A stretch of DNA of 9,885 nucleotides from the NCBI GenBank assembly GCA_900554345.1, contig USHH01000068.1:1-9885 (forward strand). The letters are read 5' to 3'. Every line of letters starts with the position of its first letter. Position 1 is the stretch's first letter. This DNA comes from an uncultured Bacteroidales bacterium (lineage in GTDB: Bacteria; Bacteroidota; Bacteroidia; Bacteroidales; Muribaculaceae). The position numbers were made by a program, and so were the translations under genes. Under the pieces are notes generated by a model that saw only the letters and a list, made by a program, of their open reading frames with translations, was not told the origin of the DNA and did no database searches. This document shows, in pieces, positions 1 through 6,352 of this stretch.

Positions 1-133
1 GTGTAAATCGGAACTGTTTTTGAAAAAAGAAAAATATTTTTCTCGCGGTGGTGTAACCGCAGCGGGACGCCATGCGTCAAACGGTTACAAAATTAACAAA
101 ATCATTTCATCAACCCATAAAACACATCACATT

Positions 134-577
134 ATGAATATGGATTTCATCATGGTGCCTCTGGTGCTCTTCATCATCGGCGAGACCATCTACAGAATCT
201 TTCAGCTTTACGCCACCCGCCGCGAGCGCATCCTCTTTATAGAGAAGATGAACGAGATTCCCGCCGACGCAGCCGAAACATGTGCCCGGCGCCTTCAGAG
301 CCAGCGGTCGCTTCTCAATTTCCAATCGTCAGGAATAGGACGCTTCACCTCCCTGCGCTGGGCCCTCGCGCTCATGGGAATAGGTCTCGGCATGCTCGCA
401 GGCATCCTCATCGACGTGGCGCTCAATCCGCGCATCCTTGACCAGTGGGACTTCACCGACGGCATCTACGGCGTGATCTTCGCGGCCTCCATGTTCCTGT
501 TCGGCGGCCTGGGCCTCGTCATCTCCTACATAGTGGAGAACCGCCAGTCGCGCTCCTCCGGCTCCCCGAAGGAGTAA
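134..577 (+). CDS. Small three-helix membrane protein, DUF6249-like
   Basis: The function is unknown. The 147-residue product has a hydrophobic N-terminal helix (about residues 5-25), a basic cytoplasmic-looking stretch (YATRRERILFIEKM, about 26-39), a polar linker, and two more hydrophobic helices (about 75-95 and 110-133), ending in a charged tail. This layout, with a membrane helix followed by an RRER...IEK segment, resembles the Bacteroidota family I know as DUF6249; that match is from memory and unchecked. The frame is open upstream to an ATG at 20, but the extra 38 residues are basic, low in hydrophobicity and unlike the family. The ATG at 134 opens directly into the membrane helix and follows an A/T-rich stretch, so I prefer it. 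In other Bacteroidota such proteins often sit beside sigma-factor genes; whatever lies upstream is outside the window. The downstream neighbour is convergent, so the gene ends its own transcript. Confidence 0.7.
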   Translation: MNMDFIMVPLVLFIIGETIYRIFQLYATRRERILFIEKMNEIPADAAETCARRLQSQRSLLNFQSSGIGRFTSLRWALALMGIGLGMLAGILIDVALNPRILDQWDFTDGIYGVIFAASMFLFGGLGLVISYIVENRQSRSSGSPKE

Positions 578-603
578 TTCCTCACAATCCGTTGCATCGC
601 GTG

Positions 604-640
604 ACGGCGACGACGCCCTTCAGGGCGTTGCCGCCGCCGT
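604..640. terminator. GC-rich hairpin between convergent genes
   Basis: An imperfect inverted repeat ACGGCG...ACGCCC / GGGCGT...CGCCGT closes on a TTCA loop. The inner 6-bp stem (ACGCCC with GGGCGT) is perfect and the outer arms pair around an internal bulge. On the plus strand it is followed by the T-rich GCTTATTTCT, which overlaps the stop codon of the convergent MFS gene. It lies 27 bp after the stop at 577. It most likely ends the first gene's transcript and may also act on minus-strand transcripts, although no T-run follows in that direction. Confidence 0.5.
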
Positions 641-642
641 GC

Positions 643-1842
643 TTATTTCTCCAGGTCGGCCGGGACCCGACGCGTGAGCAGCGAGAAGACGACTATAATC
701 ACAGCCAGCCCGATGAATACCCATGCCGTGGAGTGCATGATATCGCCACGGCCCACAAGGGGCGCCACGACCGCTCCGAATGCGTAGCCGGCCACGCCGA
801 GGATGGCCGACGCATCGCCTGCGTCGCCACGACCCTCATTCATCGCCAGCGTGTTGCCCGCCGTGAAGATCATCCCTAAGGAGAAGAGGATGGGAAGCAG
901 CAGCAGCTCGTAGAGCCAGAACGAGTCGAAGCAAAGCAGCGCCACGCTCTCCAGCGCCACACTCGCGGCCACGCAGACCCCTCCGGTGAAGGCAGCCCGC
1001 TTCAGCGGCTTGAACCTCAGCGCCAGCATCGACCCCGTGGCCACCATTATCGAGTTGGCTCCCATGATGCAGCCGAACACATCCTGCCGGAATCCGTAAT
1101 GGGTCTGCATGATGAACGGCGCCGACGATATGTAGGCGAACAGCAGTCCCAGCGCCGCGCCTTTAAGCAGCACATGGGTCATGAACGGCCGGTCGCAAAG
1201 CAGCGGCCCGTAGGCCTTGAAGGCTTTCCATACGCTTCCCTGTTCGCGCTTAGCCTCCGGCAGGCTCTCCTTCAGCATCGGCGAGAACGCCAGCAGAATG
1301 ACGGCAAACGCCGTCAGCACCACAAACACGCCTTTCCAGTCGAAATGCTGCGACACAAACCCGCCGATTACCGGCGCGCTGGCCGGCGCGAACCCGTTGA
1401 TGGCGCCCACGATGGCCATGGTCTTCGCCAGCTGCCGCCCCTGGAAGAAGTCGGTCGGGATGCTGCGTGCCAGGAAATACCCTCCCGACGCCCCTATGCC
1501 CTGCACGAGCCGACACCCGAGGAAGAAATGGATGGTGGGGGAGAACAGGGAGGCCACCGCTCCGGCTATGAACACCAGCACCGAGGCCACCAGGATCGGC
1601 TTGCGTCCGTATTTGTCGCTGAACGGGCCAAGCAGGATCTGTCCCAGGCCCAGGCCTATCATTCCGAATGTAAGGCCGAGCTGCACTGTCGGCACCGAGC
1701 AGTGGAAATAACCGGTCATCGAGGGGAGCGAAGGCACATACATATCGTTGACAAACGAGCCGAACGCGCTTAGCGCCGCAAGATATATTACTAAAAAGGT
1801 GAATCTGACTGTAATGCCGGTTCTGGTGGTGAGTGTCTTCAT
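643..1842 (-). CDS. MFS exporter, Bcr/CflA-type drug resistance family
   Basis: This is a predicted inner-membrane drug:proton antiporter of the major facilitator superfamily. It has 399 residues, the normal length for the 12-helix Bcr/CflA group. Visible motifs are the first-helix DMYVPSLP (33-40), typical of Bcr/CflA; the helix 2-3 loop GPFSDKYGRKPIL (72-84), which is MFS motif A; RLVQGIGAS (111-119) in helix 4, a motif-B-like segment with its conserved Arg; and NGFAPASAPVIGG (149-161) in helix 5, matching antiporter motif C. Motif C supports export rather than uptake. The substrate cannot be read from sequence. The start ATG at 1842 follows the stop of the upstream antiporter gene by 37 bp on the same strand, so the two are probably co-transcribed. 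No separate promoter was found in that gap. The family call is secure; the transported compound is unknown. Confidence 0.9.
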   Translation of the reverse strand: MKTLTTRTGITVRFTFLVIYLAALSAFGSFVNDMYVPSLPSMTGYFHCSVPTVQLGLTFGMIGLGLGQILLGPFSDKYGRKPILVASVLVFIAGAVASLFSPTIHFFLGCRLVQGIGASGGYFLARSIPTDFFQGRQLAKTMAIVGAINGFAPASAPVIGGFVSQHFDWKGVFVVLTAFAVILLAFSPMLKESLPEAKREQGSVWKAFKAYGPLLCDRPFMTHVLLKGAALGLLFAYISSAPFIMQTHYGFRQDVFGCIMGANSIMVATGSMLALRFKPLKRAAFTGGVCVAASVALESVALLCFDSFWLYELLLLPILFSLGMIFTAGNTLAMNEGRGDAGDASAILGVAGYAFGAVVAPLVGRGDIMHSTAWVFIGLAVIIVVFSLLTRRVPADLEK

Positions 1843-1879
1843 AATTGCCTTGGTCGGGAGATGTTGATAAGCGGGAATG

Positions 1880-2992
1880 TCAGTGGCCGATGCCGGTCGT
1901 GATGACGTATGCGGTGTATCCGAGGTAGAGGGCTATGAGCAGAATGCCTTCGGGGCGGCTGACGCCACGGCTCCTTGTGGCCCCGAAAATCCACAGCAGC
2001 ACCGCCGCGGCGACCAGTGTCGTGAAGTCGATGAACGTGATGGTGCCGGCGTCGAGCGGGCGGCATGTGGCGCAGACTCCAATAATGAAGAAGACATTGA
2101 AGGCGCATGCGCCCACCACATTGCCGAGCGCGATCTGCGGCTGGCGTTTCCAGGCGGCGATCGCCGAGGGGGCGAGGTCGGGAGCCGAGCTGCCGAAAGC
2201 CACTATGGTAAGACCCACCATAGCCTCCGAGAGGCCTGCCTTAAGCGCTATCGCAGACGCACCGTCGACTATCCAGTTGCCGCCGGTCACGAGCGCCGCG
2301 AGGCCGCCGACAATCATCACGGCCGAGAGCCAGATGCTCTGCGCGCCGTTTCCTGTCCGGTCGATGTCGCCCCTGATGCGCCTCAACAGGAGGGCCGGAG
2401 TGAGGCGACGGGCGTGAGCCTCATCAGCGGCGAGGGGCGCCGGCTGCCTGCTGACGGGTAGCGGATCCGGTCGCTGAGAAGCCCGGGCGCTGTCAGGCGC
2501 CTCCTTGAGCTTTACGGGCTCCGGCTTCGCCATCGAGAAGGTATAGGCCATGAAGATGGCGAAAAAGGCCAGCAGCATAAGGCCGTCGGTGCGCGACACC
2601 ATATTGCAGTGGCTGCCGTCGAAGAGGACGTCGTCTCCGCAGAAGAATAAGGTCAGGGAGGAGAGCACGAGCATGAAAATGTCTTTGTTCTCCATATCTT
2701 TCCCTATCGGCACCGGGGTGATGACGGCCATCACGCCCACCACGAAGAGCAGGTCGAAGATGTTGGCGCCCACGATGTCGCCCAAGGCGAGCGACGATTT
2801 CCCCTCAAGCGTCGACATCAGCGATATCACCAGGTCGGGCGTCGAAGAACCGAAGGCCACGACGGTGAGGCCGATCACCAGCTTGGAGACATGGAAACGG
2901 CGTGCCACAGCCTCGGCGCCGTCGGTGAGGTAGTTGCCGCCGGCCACTATGAGGATGAGGCCCAGAATCAGGAACAGTATGTCGTGAAACAT
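1880..2992 (-). CDS. Calcium/sodium-type antiporter, CaCA superfamily (YrbG-like)
   Basis: This is a predicted inner-membrane cation exchanger of 370 residues with the family's two inverted repeats. Repeat 1 (about 1-150) contains GLTVVAFGSSTPDLVIS (41-57) and ALGDIVGANIFD (69-80). Repeat 2 (about 220-370) contains GLTIVAFGSSAPDLAPS (260-276) and ALGNVVGACAFN (288-299). Between them is a polar, proline-rich cytoplasmic loop (about 155-215). The family normally has Glu in the G(T/S)S-x-PE motif of bacterial members; here both positions are Asp (53 and 272), and other ligand positions differ too (see findings). The fold is therefore clear, but calcium/sodium selectivity should not be assumed. 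The start ATG at 2992 is the first in frame and opens directly into helix 1. The gene is the first of a probable two-gene minus-strand unit with the MFS exporter and is divergent from the lysine operon. Confidence 0.88.
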   Translation of the reverse strand: MFHDILFLILGLILIVAGGNYLTDGAEAVARRFHVSKLVIGLTVVAFGSSTPDLVISLMSTLEGKSSLALGDIVGANIFDLLFVVGVMAVITPVPIGKDMENKDIFMLVLSSLTLFFCGDDVLFDGSHCNMVSRTDGLMLLAFFAIFMAYTFSMAKPEPVKLKEAPDSARASQRPDPLPVSRQPAPLAADEAHARRLTPALLLRRIRGDIDRTGNGAQSIWLSAVMIVGGLAALVTGGNWIVDGASAIALKAGLSEAMVGLTIVAFGSSAPDLAPSAIAAWKRQPQIALGNVVGACAFNVFFIIGVCATCRPLDAGTITFIDFTTLVAAAVLLWIFGATRSRGVSRPEGILLIALYLGYTAYVITTGIGH

Positions 2993-3197
2993 CGCGGATA
3001 TAATTTAAGTGGACTTTTAGATATAACCAATCAGGGGGCGACAATGATTAACCGGGACGAAAAAATCAAACAAATGCAGAGTCGTTGTGAAAGCTGGCGC
3101 GATGCGTCGCCATTCCGCGGCGGTTATGTCTCCGGTGGGCGCGACGGTTTACAAAATGGCACCGAAGTGGCCGTATGAAAATAAATATCGCGGGTAA

Positions 3198-3229
3198 TTT
3201 GTGCAATTCAGGGATTTTCATTAATTTTG
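3198..3229 (+). promoter_or_regulatory. Bacteroidota housekeeping-type promoter of the lysine operon
   Basis: TTTG (3198-3201) is followed after 20 bp by TAATTTTG (3222-3229). This is a perfect match to the known Bacteroidota -33/-7 consensus TTTG-N19-21-TAnnTTTG. Transcription would begin near 3236-3240, leaving a leader of about 56-60 nt before the atoD start at 3296. It is the only full match I found in the window, and it sits where the operon's promoter is expected. Confidence 0.72.
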
Positions 3230-3240
3230 ACAAAAATTGG

Positions 3241-3250
3241 AGAGGCCTCT
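3241..3250. promoter_or_regulatory. Perfect 10-bp palindrome at the predicted transcription start
   Basis: AGAGGCCTCT is a perfect palindrome about 12 bp after the -7 box, at or just after the predicted first transcribed base. A second small dyad, TTTTG-A-CAAAA (3225-3235), overlaps the -7 box. Either could be an operator, but a 10-bp palindrome can occur by chance and I recognise no regulator for it. Confidence 0.25.
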
Positions 3251-3272
3251 GCGGAAGCCTTTCATATTCACC

Positions 3273-3299
3273 ATGAAACGCCTTAACCATCAACCATGA
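3273..3299 (+). CDS. Possible 8-residue leader peptide MKRLNHQP
   Basis: ATG at 3273 opens a frame of eight codons ending in TGA at 3297-3299. The stop overlaps the atoD start in an ATGA arrangement (3296-3299), as in translationally coupled genes. It lies wholly in the predicted 5' leader. It has one lysine codon and no run of a single amino acid, so a classic attenuator peptide is not evident. It may be chance; Bacteroidota leaders are not known to use such peptides routinely. Confidence 0.25.
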   Translation: MKRLNHQP

Positions 3300-3943
3300 G
3301 CCAGAAAATTTCATTGCAGGAGGCTGTGGGGAAAATCAAGGACGGCATGACCATCATGGTCGGCGGCTTCCTTGCCAACGGCACTCCCAACTCCATCATC
3401 GACGCCCTCGCAAAGTCAGGGGTCAAGGATCTGACTGTAATATGCAACGATACCGCGTATCCCGACAAGGGTATCGGCCAGCTGCTCGTCAACGGACAGA
3501 TAAAGAAACTCATCGCGTCATACATCGGCGCAACGCCGCAGGCCTCCGAGAAAATGAACAGCGGAGAGCTTGAGATCGAGTTCTCGCCGCAGGGCACGCT
3601 CGCCGAGCGTGTAAGGGCCGGCGGCTGCGGTCTCGGCGGCTTCCTCACCCCCACCGGCCTCGGCACTGTTGTGGCCGAAGGAAAGCAGGTGATGAACATC
3701 GGCGGCAAGGACTACCTGCTTGAGCTTCCCCTCCGCGCCGATGTGGCCCTGATCGGCGCCAGCGTGGCCGATGAGGCAGGCAACCTCGTCTACAGAGGCA
3801 CTTCCATGAACTTCAACCCCCTGATGGCCACAGCCGCCGACCTCGTGATCGTCGAGGCCAAGGAGCATGTGCCCGTCGGAGAGATCCTTCCTGAGAACGT
3901 CCACACTCCCGGCGTGCTTGTAGACTATATCCTTGAATATTGA
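3296..3943 (+). CDS. atoD: Butyryl-CoA:acetoacetate CoA-transferase, alpha subunit
   Basis: This is the non-catalytic alpha subunit of a family I CoA-transferase. In lysine fermentation the alpha-beta complex moves CoA from butyryl-CoA to acetoacetate, releasing butyrate. The 215 residues match the usual AtoD length (about 220). The CoA-transferase signature 1 is present as DGMTIMVGGFLANGTP (16-31), and a second family motif, SPQGTLAERVRAGG...GGFLTPTG, spans about 97-121. The subunit type is clear because these are alpha motifs and the catalytic Glu belongs to beta. The usual beta gene (atoA) does not follow; kal does. This is the first gene of the operon, behind the promoter at 3198-3229. 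A start at 3296 gives the expected N-terminus, and no Shine-Dalgarno is visible. The exact acyl substrate is inferred from the neighbours. Confidence 0.9.
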   Translation: MSQKISLQEAVGKIKDGMTIMVGGFLANGTPNSIIDALAKSGVKDLTVICNDTAYPDKGIGQLLVNGQIKKLIASYIGATPQASEKMNSGELEIEFSPQGTLAERVRAGGCGLGGFLTPTGLGTVVAEGKQVMNIGGKDYLLELPLRADVALIGASVADEAGNLVYRGTSMNFNPLMATAADLVIVEAKEHVPVGEILPENVHTPGVLVDYILEY

Positions 3944-3953
3944 CACTCTGCGC

Positions 3954-3973
3954 GCCGGCCTCTGCCGGCCGGC
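3954..3973 (+). other. GC-rich intercistronic hairpin between atoD and kal
   Basis: GCCGGCC (3954-3960) pairs perfectly with GGCCGGC (3967-3973) across a 6-nt loop; an alternative 5-bp pairing, CCGGC with GCCGG, is also possible. No T-run follows; the next bases are TGCTCATTATAATAATT. It begins 11 bp after the atoD stop in the 55-bp gap before kal. It is more likely an mRNA-stability or processing element than a full terminator, since the genes on both sides belong to one pathway. Confidence 0.4.
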
Positions 3974-3998
3974 TGCTCATTATAATAATTGTATATAA

Positions 3999-4385
3999 AT
4001 GGAAAAATCGATGATTCGCGTGCGCATGAGCGCAAAAGACGCCCACTATGGCGGTAATCTTGTTGACGGAGCCCACATGGTACACCTCTTCGGCGACGTG
4101 GCGACAGAGCTGCTCATCATGCACGACGGCGACGAAGGCCTCTTCTGCGCCTACGACAATATAGAATTTCTCGCTCCAGTGTATGCCGGCGACTATATCG
4201 AGGCAGTCGGCGAGATCGTGAAGGTGGGCAACACCTCGCGCAAGATGGTGTTCGAGGCCCGCAAGGTGATCGCCCCGCGCCCCGACATCTCCGCTTCCGC
4301 AGCCGACGTGCTTCCCGAGCCTGTGGTGGTGTGCCGCGCCAGCGGCACGTGTGTAGTGAAGAAAGAAGACCAGCGTAAGAACTGA
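3999..4385 (+). CDS. kal: 3-aminobutyryl-CoA ammonia-lyase
   Basis: Kal (EC 4.3.1.14) removes ammonia from L-3-aminobutyryl-CoA to give crotonyl-CoA, which is later reduced to butyryl-CoA. The 128-residue protein is a single hotdog domain, the usual size for Kal. Visible features are HYGGNLVDGAHMVHLFGDVATEL (about 16-38), the central-helix segment of hotdog acyl-CoA enzymes, then FLAPVYAGDYIEAVGEI (about 57-73) and the final strands. A hotdog protein of this size directly before kce is diagnostic in known lysine clusters; on sequence alone it could be called a thioesterase. The ATG at 3999 follows an A/T-rich stretch, and an in-frame ATG three codons later is less favoured. Its stop lies 5 bp before kce, suggesting coupled translation. 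Confidence 0.9.
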   Translation: MEKSMIRVRMSAKDAHYGGNLVDGAHMVHLFGDVATELLIMHDGDEGLFCAYDNIEFLAPVYAGDYIEAVGEIVKVGNTSRKMVFEARKVIAPRPDISASAADVLPEPVVVCRASGTCVVKKEDQRKN

Positions 4386-4390
4386 CGGAT

Positions 4391-5218
4391 ATGGAGAAGC
4401 TTATCATCACCGCCGCCATCTGCGGCGCGGAGGTCACAAAGGAGCAGAACCCCGCTGTGCCCTACACTGTGGAGGAAATCGTGCGTGAGGCCAAGTCGGC
4501 TGTCGACGCCGGAGCAGCCATCGTGCATATCCACGTGAGGGAAGACGACGGCACTCCCACCCAGAGCAAGGCCCGCTTCAAGGAGTGTATCGACGCCATC
4601 CTCAAGGTGTGTCCCGACGTGATACTCATCCCCTCCACCGGCGGCGCCGTAGGCATGACCGCCGAGGAGCGCCTCCAGCCCACGGAGCTCGACCCCGAGA
4701 TGGCCACTCTCGACTGCGGCACATGCAATTTCGGCGACGACGTGTTTGAGAACACGATGCCCATGATGCGCGACTTCGGCAAGCGCATGATGGAGCGCGG
4801 CATCAAGCCCGAATATGAATGCTTCGAGATGGGTCATCTCGACACCGTGCTCAACATGGCCCGCAAGGGACAGGTGCCCGGAGCCCCCATGCAGTTCAAT
4901 TTCGTGCTTGGCGTGCCCGGCTGCACCACAGCCACGGTGCCCAACCTGTGCTGGCTGGTCAACGCCATACCCGCCGGCTCCACATGGACCGTGCCCGGCG
5001 TGGGCCGCAACGCCTTCCCGATGGCCGCCGCCGCAATAGCCATGGGCGGCAATGTCAGGGTTGGTTTTGAAGACAACCTCTACCTCTCCAAAGGCGTGCT
5101 CGCTAAGTCAAACGGCGAGCTCGTCGAGAAGGTGGTGCGCATAGCCCGGGAGCTCGGCCGAGAGATAGCCACTCCGGCAGAGGCCCGCGAGATCCTCGGC
5201 CTCGCTCCCCGCAGATAA
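4391..5218 (+). CDS. kce: 3-keto-5-aminohexanoate cleavage enzyme (BKACE family)
   Basis: Kce reacts 3-keto-5-aminohexanoate with acetyl-CoA, yielding acetoacetate and L-3-aminobutyryl-CoA. It is a TIM-barrel, metal-dependent enzyme of the beta-keto acid cleavage (DUF849) family, and 275 residues is the normal length. The residues known from the Cloacamonas enzyme are all here: Glu14, the zinc-binding His46 and His48 in VHIHVRE (45-51), Ser82 in PSTGG, Thr106, Arg223, the third zinc ligand Glu227 and Asp228 (VGFEDN, 224-229). The last three are shifted by three positions relative to that enzyme. The gene starts 5 bp after kal. The intact active site and neighbours make 3-keto-5-aminohexanoate the best substrate among the many this family uses. 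Confidence 0.95.
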   Translation: MEKLIITAAICGAEVTKEQNPAVPYTVEEIVREAKSAVDAGAAIVHIHVREDDGTPTQSKARFKECIDAILKVCPDVILIPSTGGAVGMTAEERLQPTELDPEMATLDCGTCNFGDDVFENTMPMMRDFGKRMMERGIKPEYECFEMGHLDTVLNMARKGQVPGAPMQFNFVLGVPGCTTATVPNLCWLVNAIPAGSTWTVPGVGRNAFPMAAAAIAMGGNVRVGFEDNLYLSKGVLAKSNGELVEKVVRIARELGREIATPAEAREILGLAPRR

Positions 5219-5229
5219 CGCGGCATCCC

Positions 5230-5256
5230 GGCTCCCCTCCATGAAGACGGGGAGCC
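5230..5256 (+). other. Intercistronic hairpin between kce and kdd
   Basis: GGCTCCCC (5230-5237) pairs perfectly with GGGGAGCC (5249-5256) across an 11-nt loop. It is followed by an A-rich stretch (CACATCCTTAAATCG) and not by a T-run. It sits in the 78-bp gap between kce and kdd, the longest gap inside the operon. It may stabilise or segment the transcript, as the hairpin before kal could. I found no good TAnnTTTG promoter after it. Confidence 0.42.
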
Positions 5257-5296
5257 ACATCCTTAAATCGTAAATACAAAAAATAAATTTAATATC

Positions 5297-6340
5297 ATGC
5301 AGAAGAAAGGTAACAAATACGGAACACACAGAGTGATCGAGCCCAAGGGAGTGCTTCCCCAGCCGGCCGACAAGATTGACAACAACATGGATGAGATCTA
5401 CGACAACGAGATCCTCATCGACGTGCAGACCCTCAACATCGACTCCGCCTCCTTCACCCAGATCGAGGAGCAGGCCAAGGGCGACAAGGAGGAGATCGCG
5501 CGCATCATGCTCGACATCGTGGCAAAGCAGGGCAAGCACCGCAACCCGGTGACCGGCTCAGGCGGTATGCTCCTCGGCACAGTAGAGAAGATCGGCGACG
5601 CCCTCAAGGGTAAGATCGACCTTAAGGAAGGCGACAAGATCGCGACACTTGTATCCCTCTCGCTCACTCCCCTCCGCATCGACAGGATAAAGGATATACG
5701 TCCCGAGATCGACCAGGTGGACATCGACGGCAAGGCCATCCTCTTCGAGAGCGGCATCTACGCCAAGATTCCCTCTGACCTCCCCGAGAACCTCGCTCTC
5801 TCCGCCCTCGACGTCGCAGGCGCTCCCGCACAGACCGCCAAGCTCGTGAAGCCCGGCGACACAGTGCTCATCATAGGAGCCGGCGGCAAGTCGGGTATGC
5901 TCTGCTGCTACGAGGCCAAGAAGCGCGCAGGCGTCACAGGAAAGGTGATCGGCCTCTGCCACAGCCAGAAGAGCACCGAGCGTCTCCAGAAGCTCGGTTT
6001 CTGCGACTATGTCTTCTCCGCCGACGCCACAAAGCCCGTGCCCGTGATGGACAAGATCGCCGAGCTCACCAACGGCCACATGGCTGACGTCACAATCAAC
6101 AATGTCAACATCCCCGACACGGAGATGACCTCTATCCTCTGCACGAAAGACACCGGCGTGGTCTATTTCTTCTCAATGGCCACAAGCTTCACTAAGGCAG
6201 CTCTCGGCGCAGAGGGCGTAGGCTCCGACGTGACGATGATCGTGGGCAACGGCTACACAAAGGGCCATGCCGAGATCACTCTCCAGGAGCTCCGTGAGAA
6301 CGAGGCACTCCGCAAGATCTTCACCGACCTTTACGCTTAA
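5297..6340 (+). CDS. kdd: L-erythro-3,5-diaminohexanoate dehydrogenase
   Basis: Kdd (EC 1.4.1.11) oxidatively deaminates L-erythro-3,5-diaminohexanoate to 3-keto-5-aminohexanoate with NAD(P)+, releasing ammonia. The 347-residue protein resembles zinc-less medium-chain dehydrogenases. It has an N-terminal substrate domain, then a Rossmann fold with the Gly-rich turn DTVLIIGAGGKSG (188-200), a second strand VIGLCHS (217-223), and a C-terminal helix region. The length matches known Kdd. The order kal-kce-kdd-kamA is the same as in known lysine-fermenting clusters as I recall them. A start at 5297 follows an A/T-rich stretch after the hairpin at 5230-5256; the stop is 12 bp before kamA. Kdd is specific to this pathway, so it is a strong marker for lysine fermentation rather than beta-lysine osmolyte synthesis. 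Confidence 0.94.
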   Translation: MQKKGNKYGTHRVIEPKGVLPQPADKIDNNMDEIYDNEILIDVQTLNIDSASFTQIEEQAKGDKEEIARIMLDIVAKQGKHRNPVTGSGGMLLGTVEKIGDALKGKIDLKEGDKIATLVSLSLTPLRIDRIKDIRPEIDQVDIDGKAILFESGIYAKIPSDLPENLALSALDVAGAPAQTAKLVKPGDTVLIIGAGGKSGMLCCYEAKKRAGVTGKVIGLCHSQKSTERLQKLGFCDYVFSADATKPVPVMDKIAELTNGHMADVTINNVNIPDTEMTSILCTKDTGVVYFFSMATSFTKAALGAEGVGSDVTMIVGNGYTKGHAEITLQELRENEALRKIFTDLYA

Positions 6341-6352
6341 GTCAGTCCCGAC

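Larger units (their letters stand above)
2993..3295. other. Divergent intergenic region of 303 bp
   Basis: This region separates the minus-strand transporter unit from the plus-strand lysine operon. Its right part (3181-3250) is A/T-rich and holds a clear Bacteroidota promoter for the operon plus two short dyads. Its middle (about 3095-3175) is GC-rich, with scattered inverted repeats (CGTCGC at 3105-3110 with GCGACG at 3141-3146; GCCATT at 3109-3114 with AATGGC at 3155-3160) too far apart to call as one structure. I found no TAnnTTTG box on the minus strand for the antiporter gene, no tRNA, and no convincing gene. Open frames crossing it look like chance. Confidence 0.6.

Noticed and set aside
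19..42. Possible promoter of the first gene (TTTG at 19-22 and TATTTTTC at 35-42)
   Set aside because: The gap is only 12 bp instead of about 20, and the second box lacks its final G.
20..133. N-terminal extension of the first gene to an ATG at 20
   Set aside because: The 38 extra residues are basic and polar, and the region reads as A/T-rich upstream sequence with a small hairpin (45-60). The ATG at 134 begins directly at the first membrane helix.
1099..1773. 224-codon open frame on the plus strand
   Set aside because: It is antisense to the MFS exporter; its Arg/His/Gln-rich product has no recognisable motif.
2891..3178. Plus-strand open frame of 95 codons crossing into the intergenic region
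   Set aside because: It starts inside the antiporter gene on the opposite strand, lacks a plausible start context, and gives no recognisable protein.
3974..3998. Separate promoter before kal in the A/T-rich stretch TATAATAATTGTATATAA
   Set aside because: It does not fit TAnnTTTG and has no TTTG at the right distance; A/T-rich sequence just before start codons is normal for Bacteroidota translation.
3954..5256. Reading the intercistronic hairpins as rho-independent terminators
   Set aside because: Neither is followed by a T-run, and both lie between genes of one continuous pathway on the same strand.
5257..5296. Separate promoter before kdd (TAAATTTA)
   Set aside because: It has one mismatch to TAnnTTTG and no matching -33 box about 20 bp upstream.
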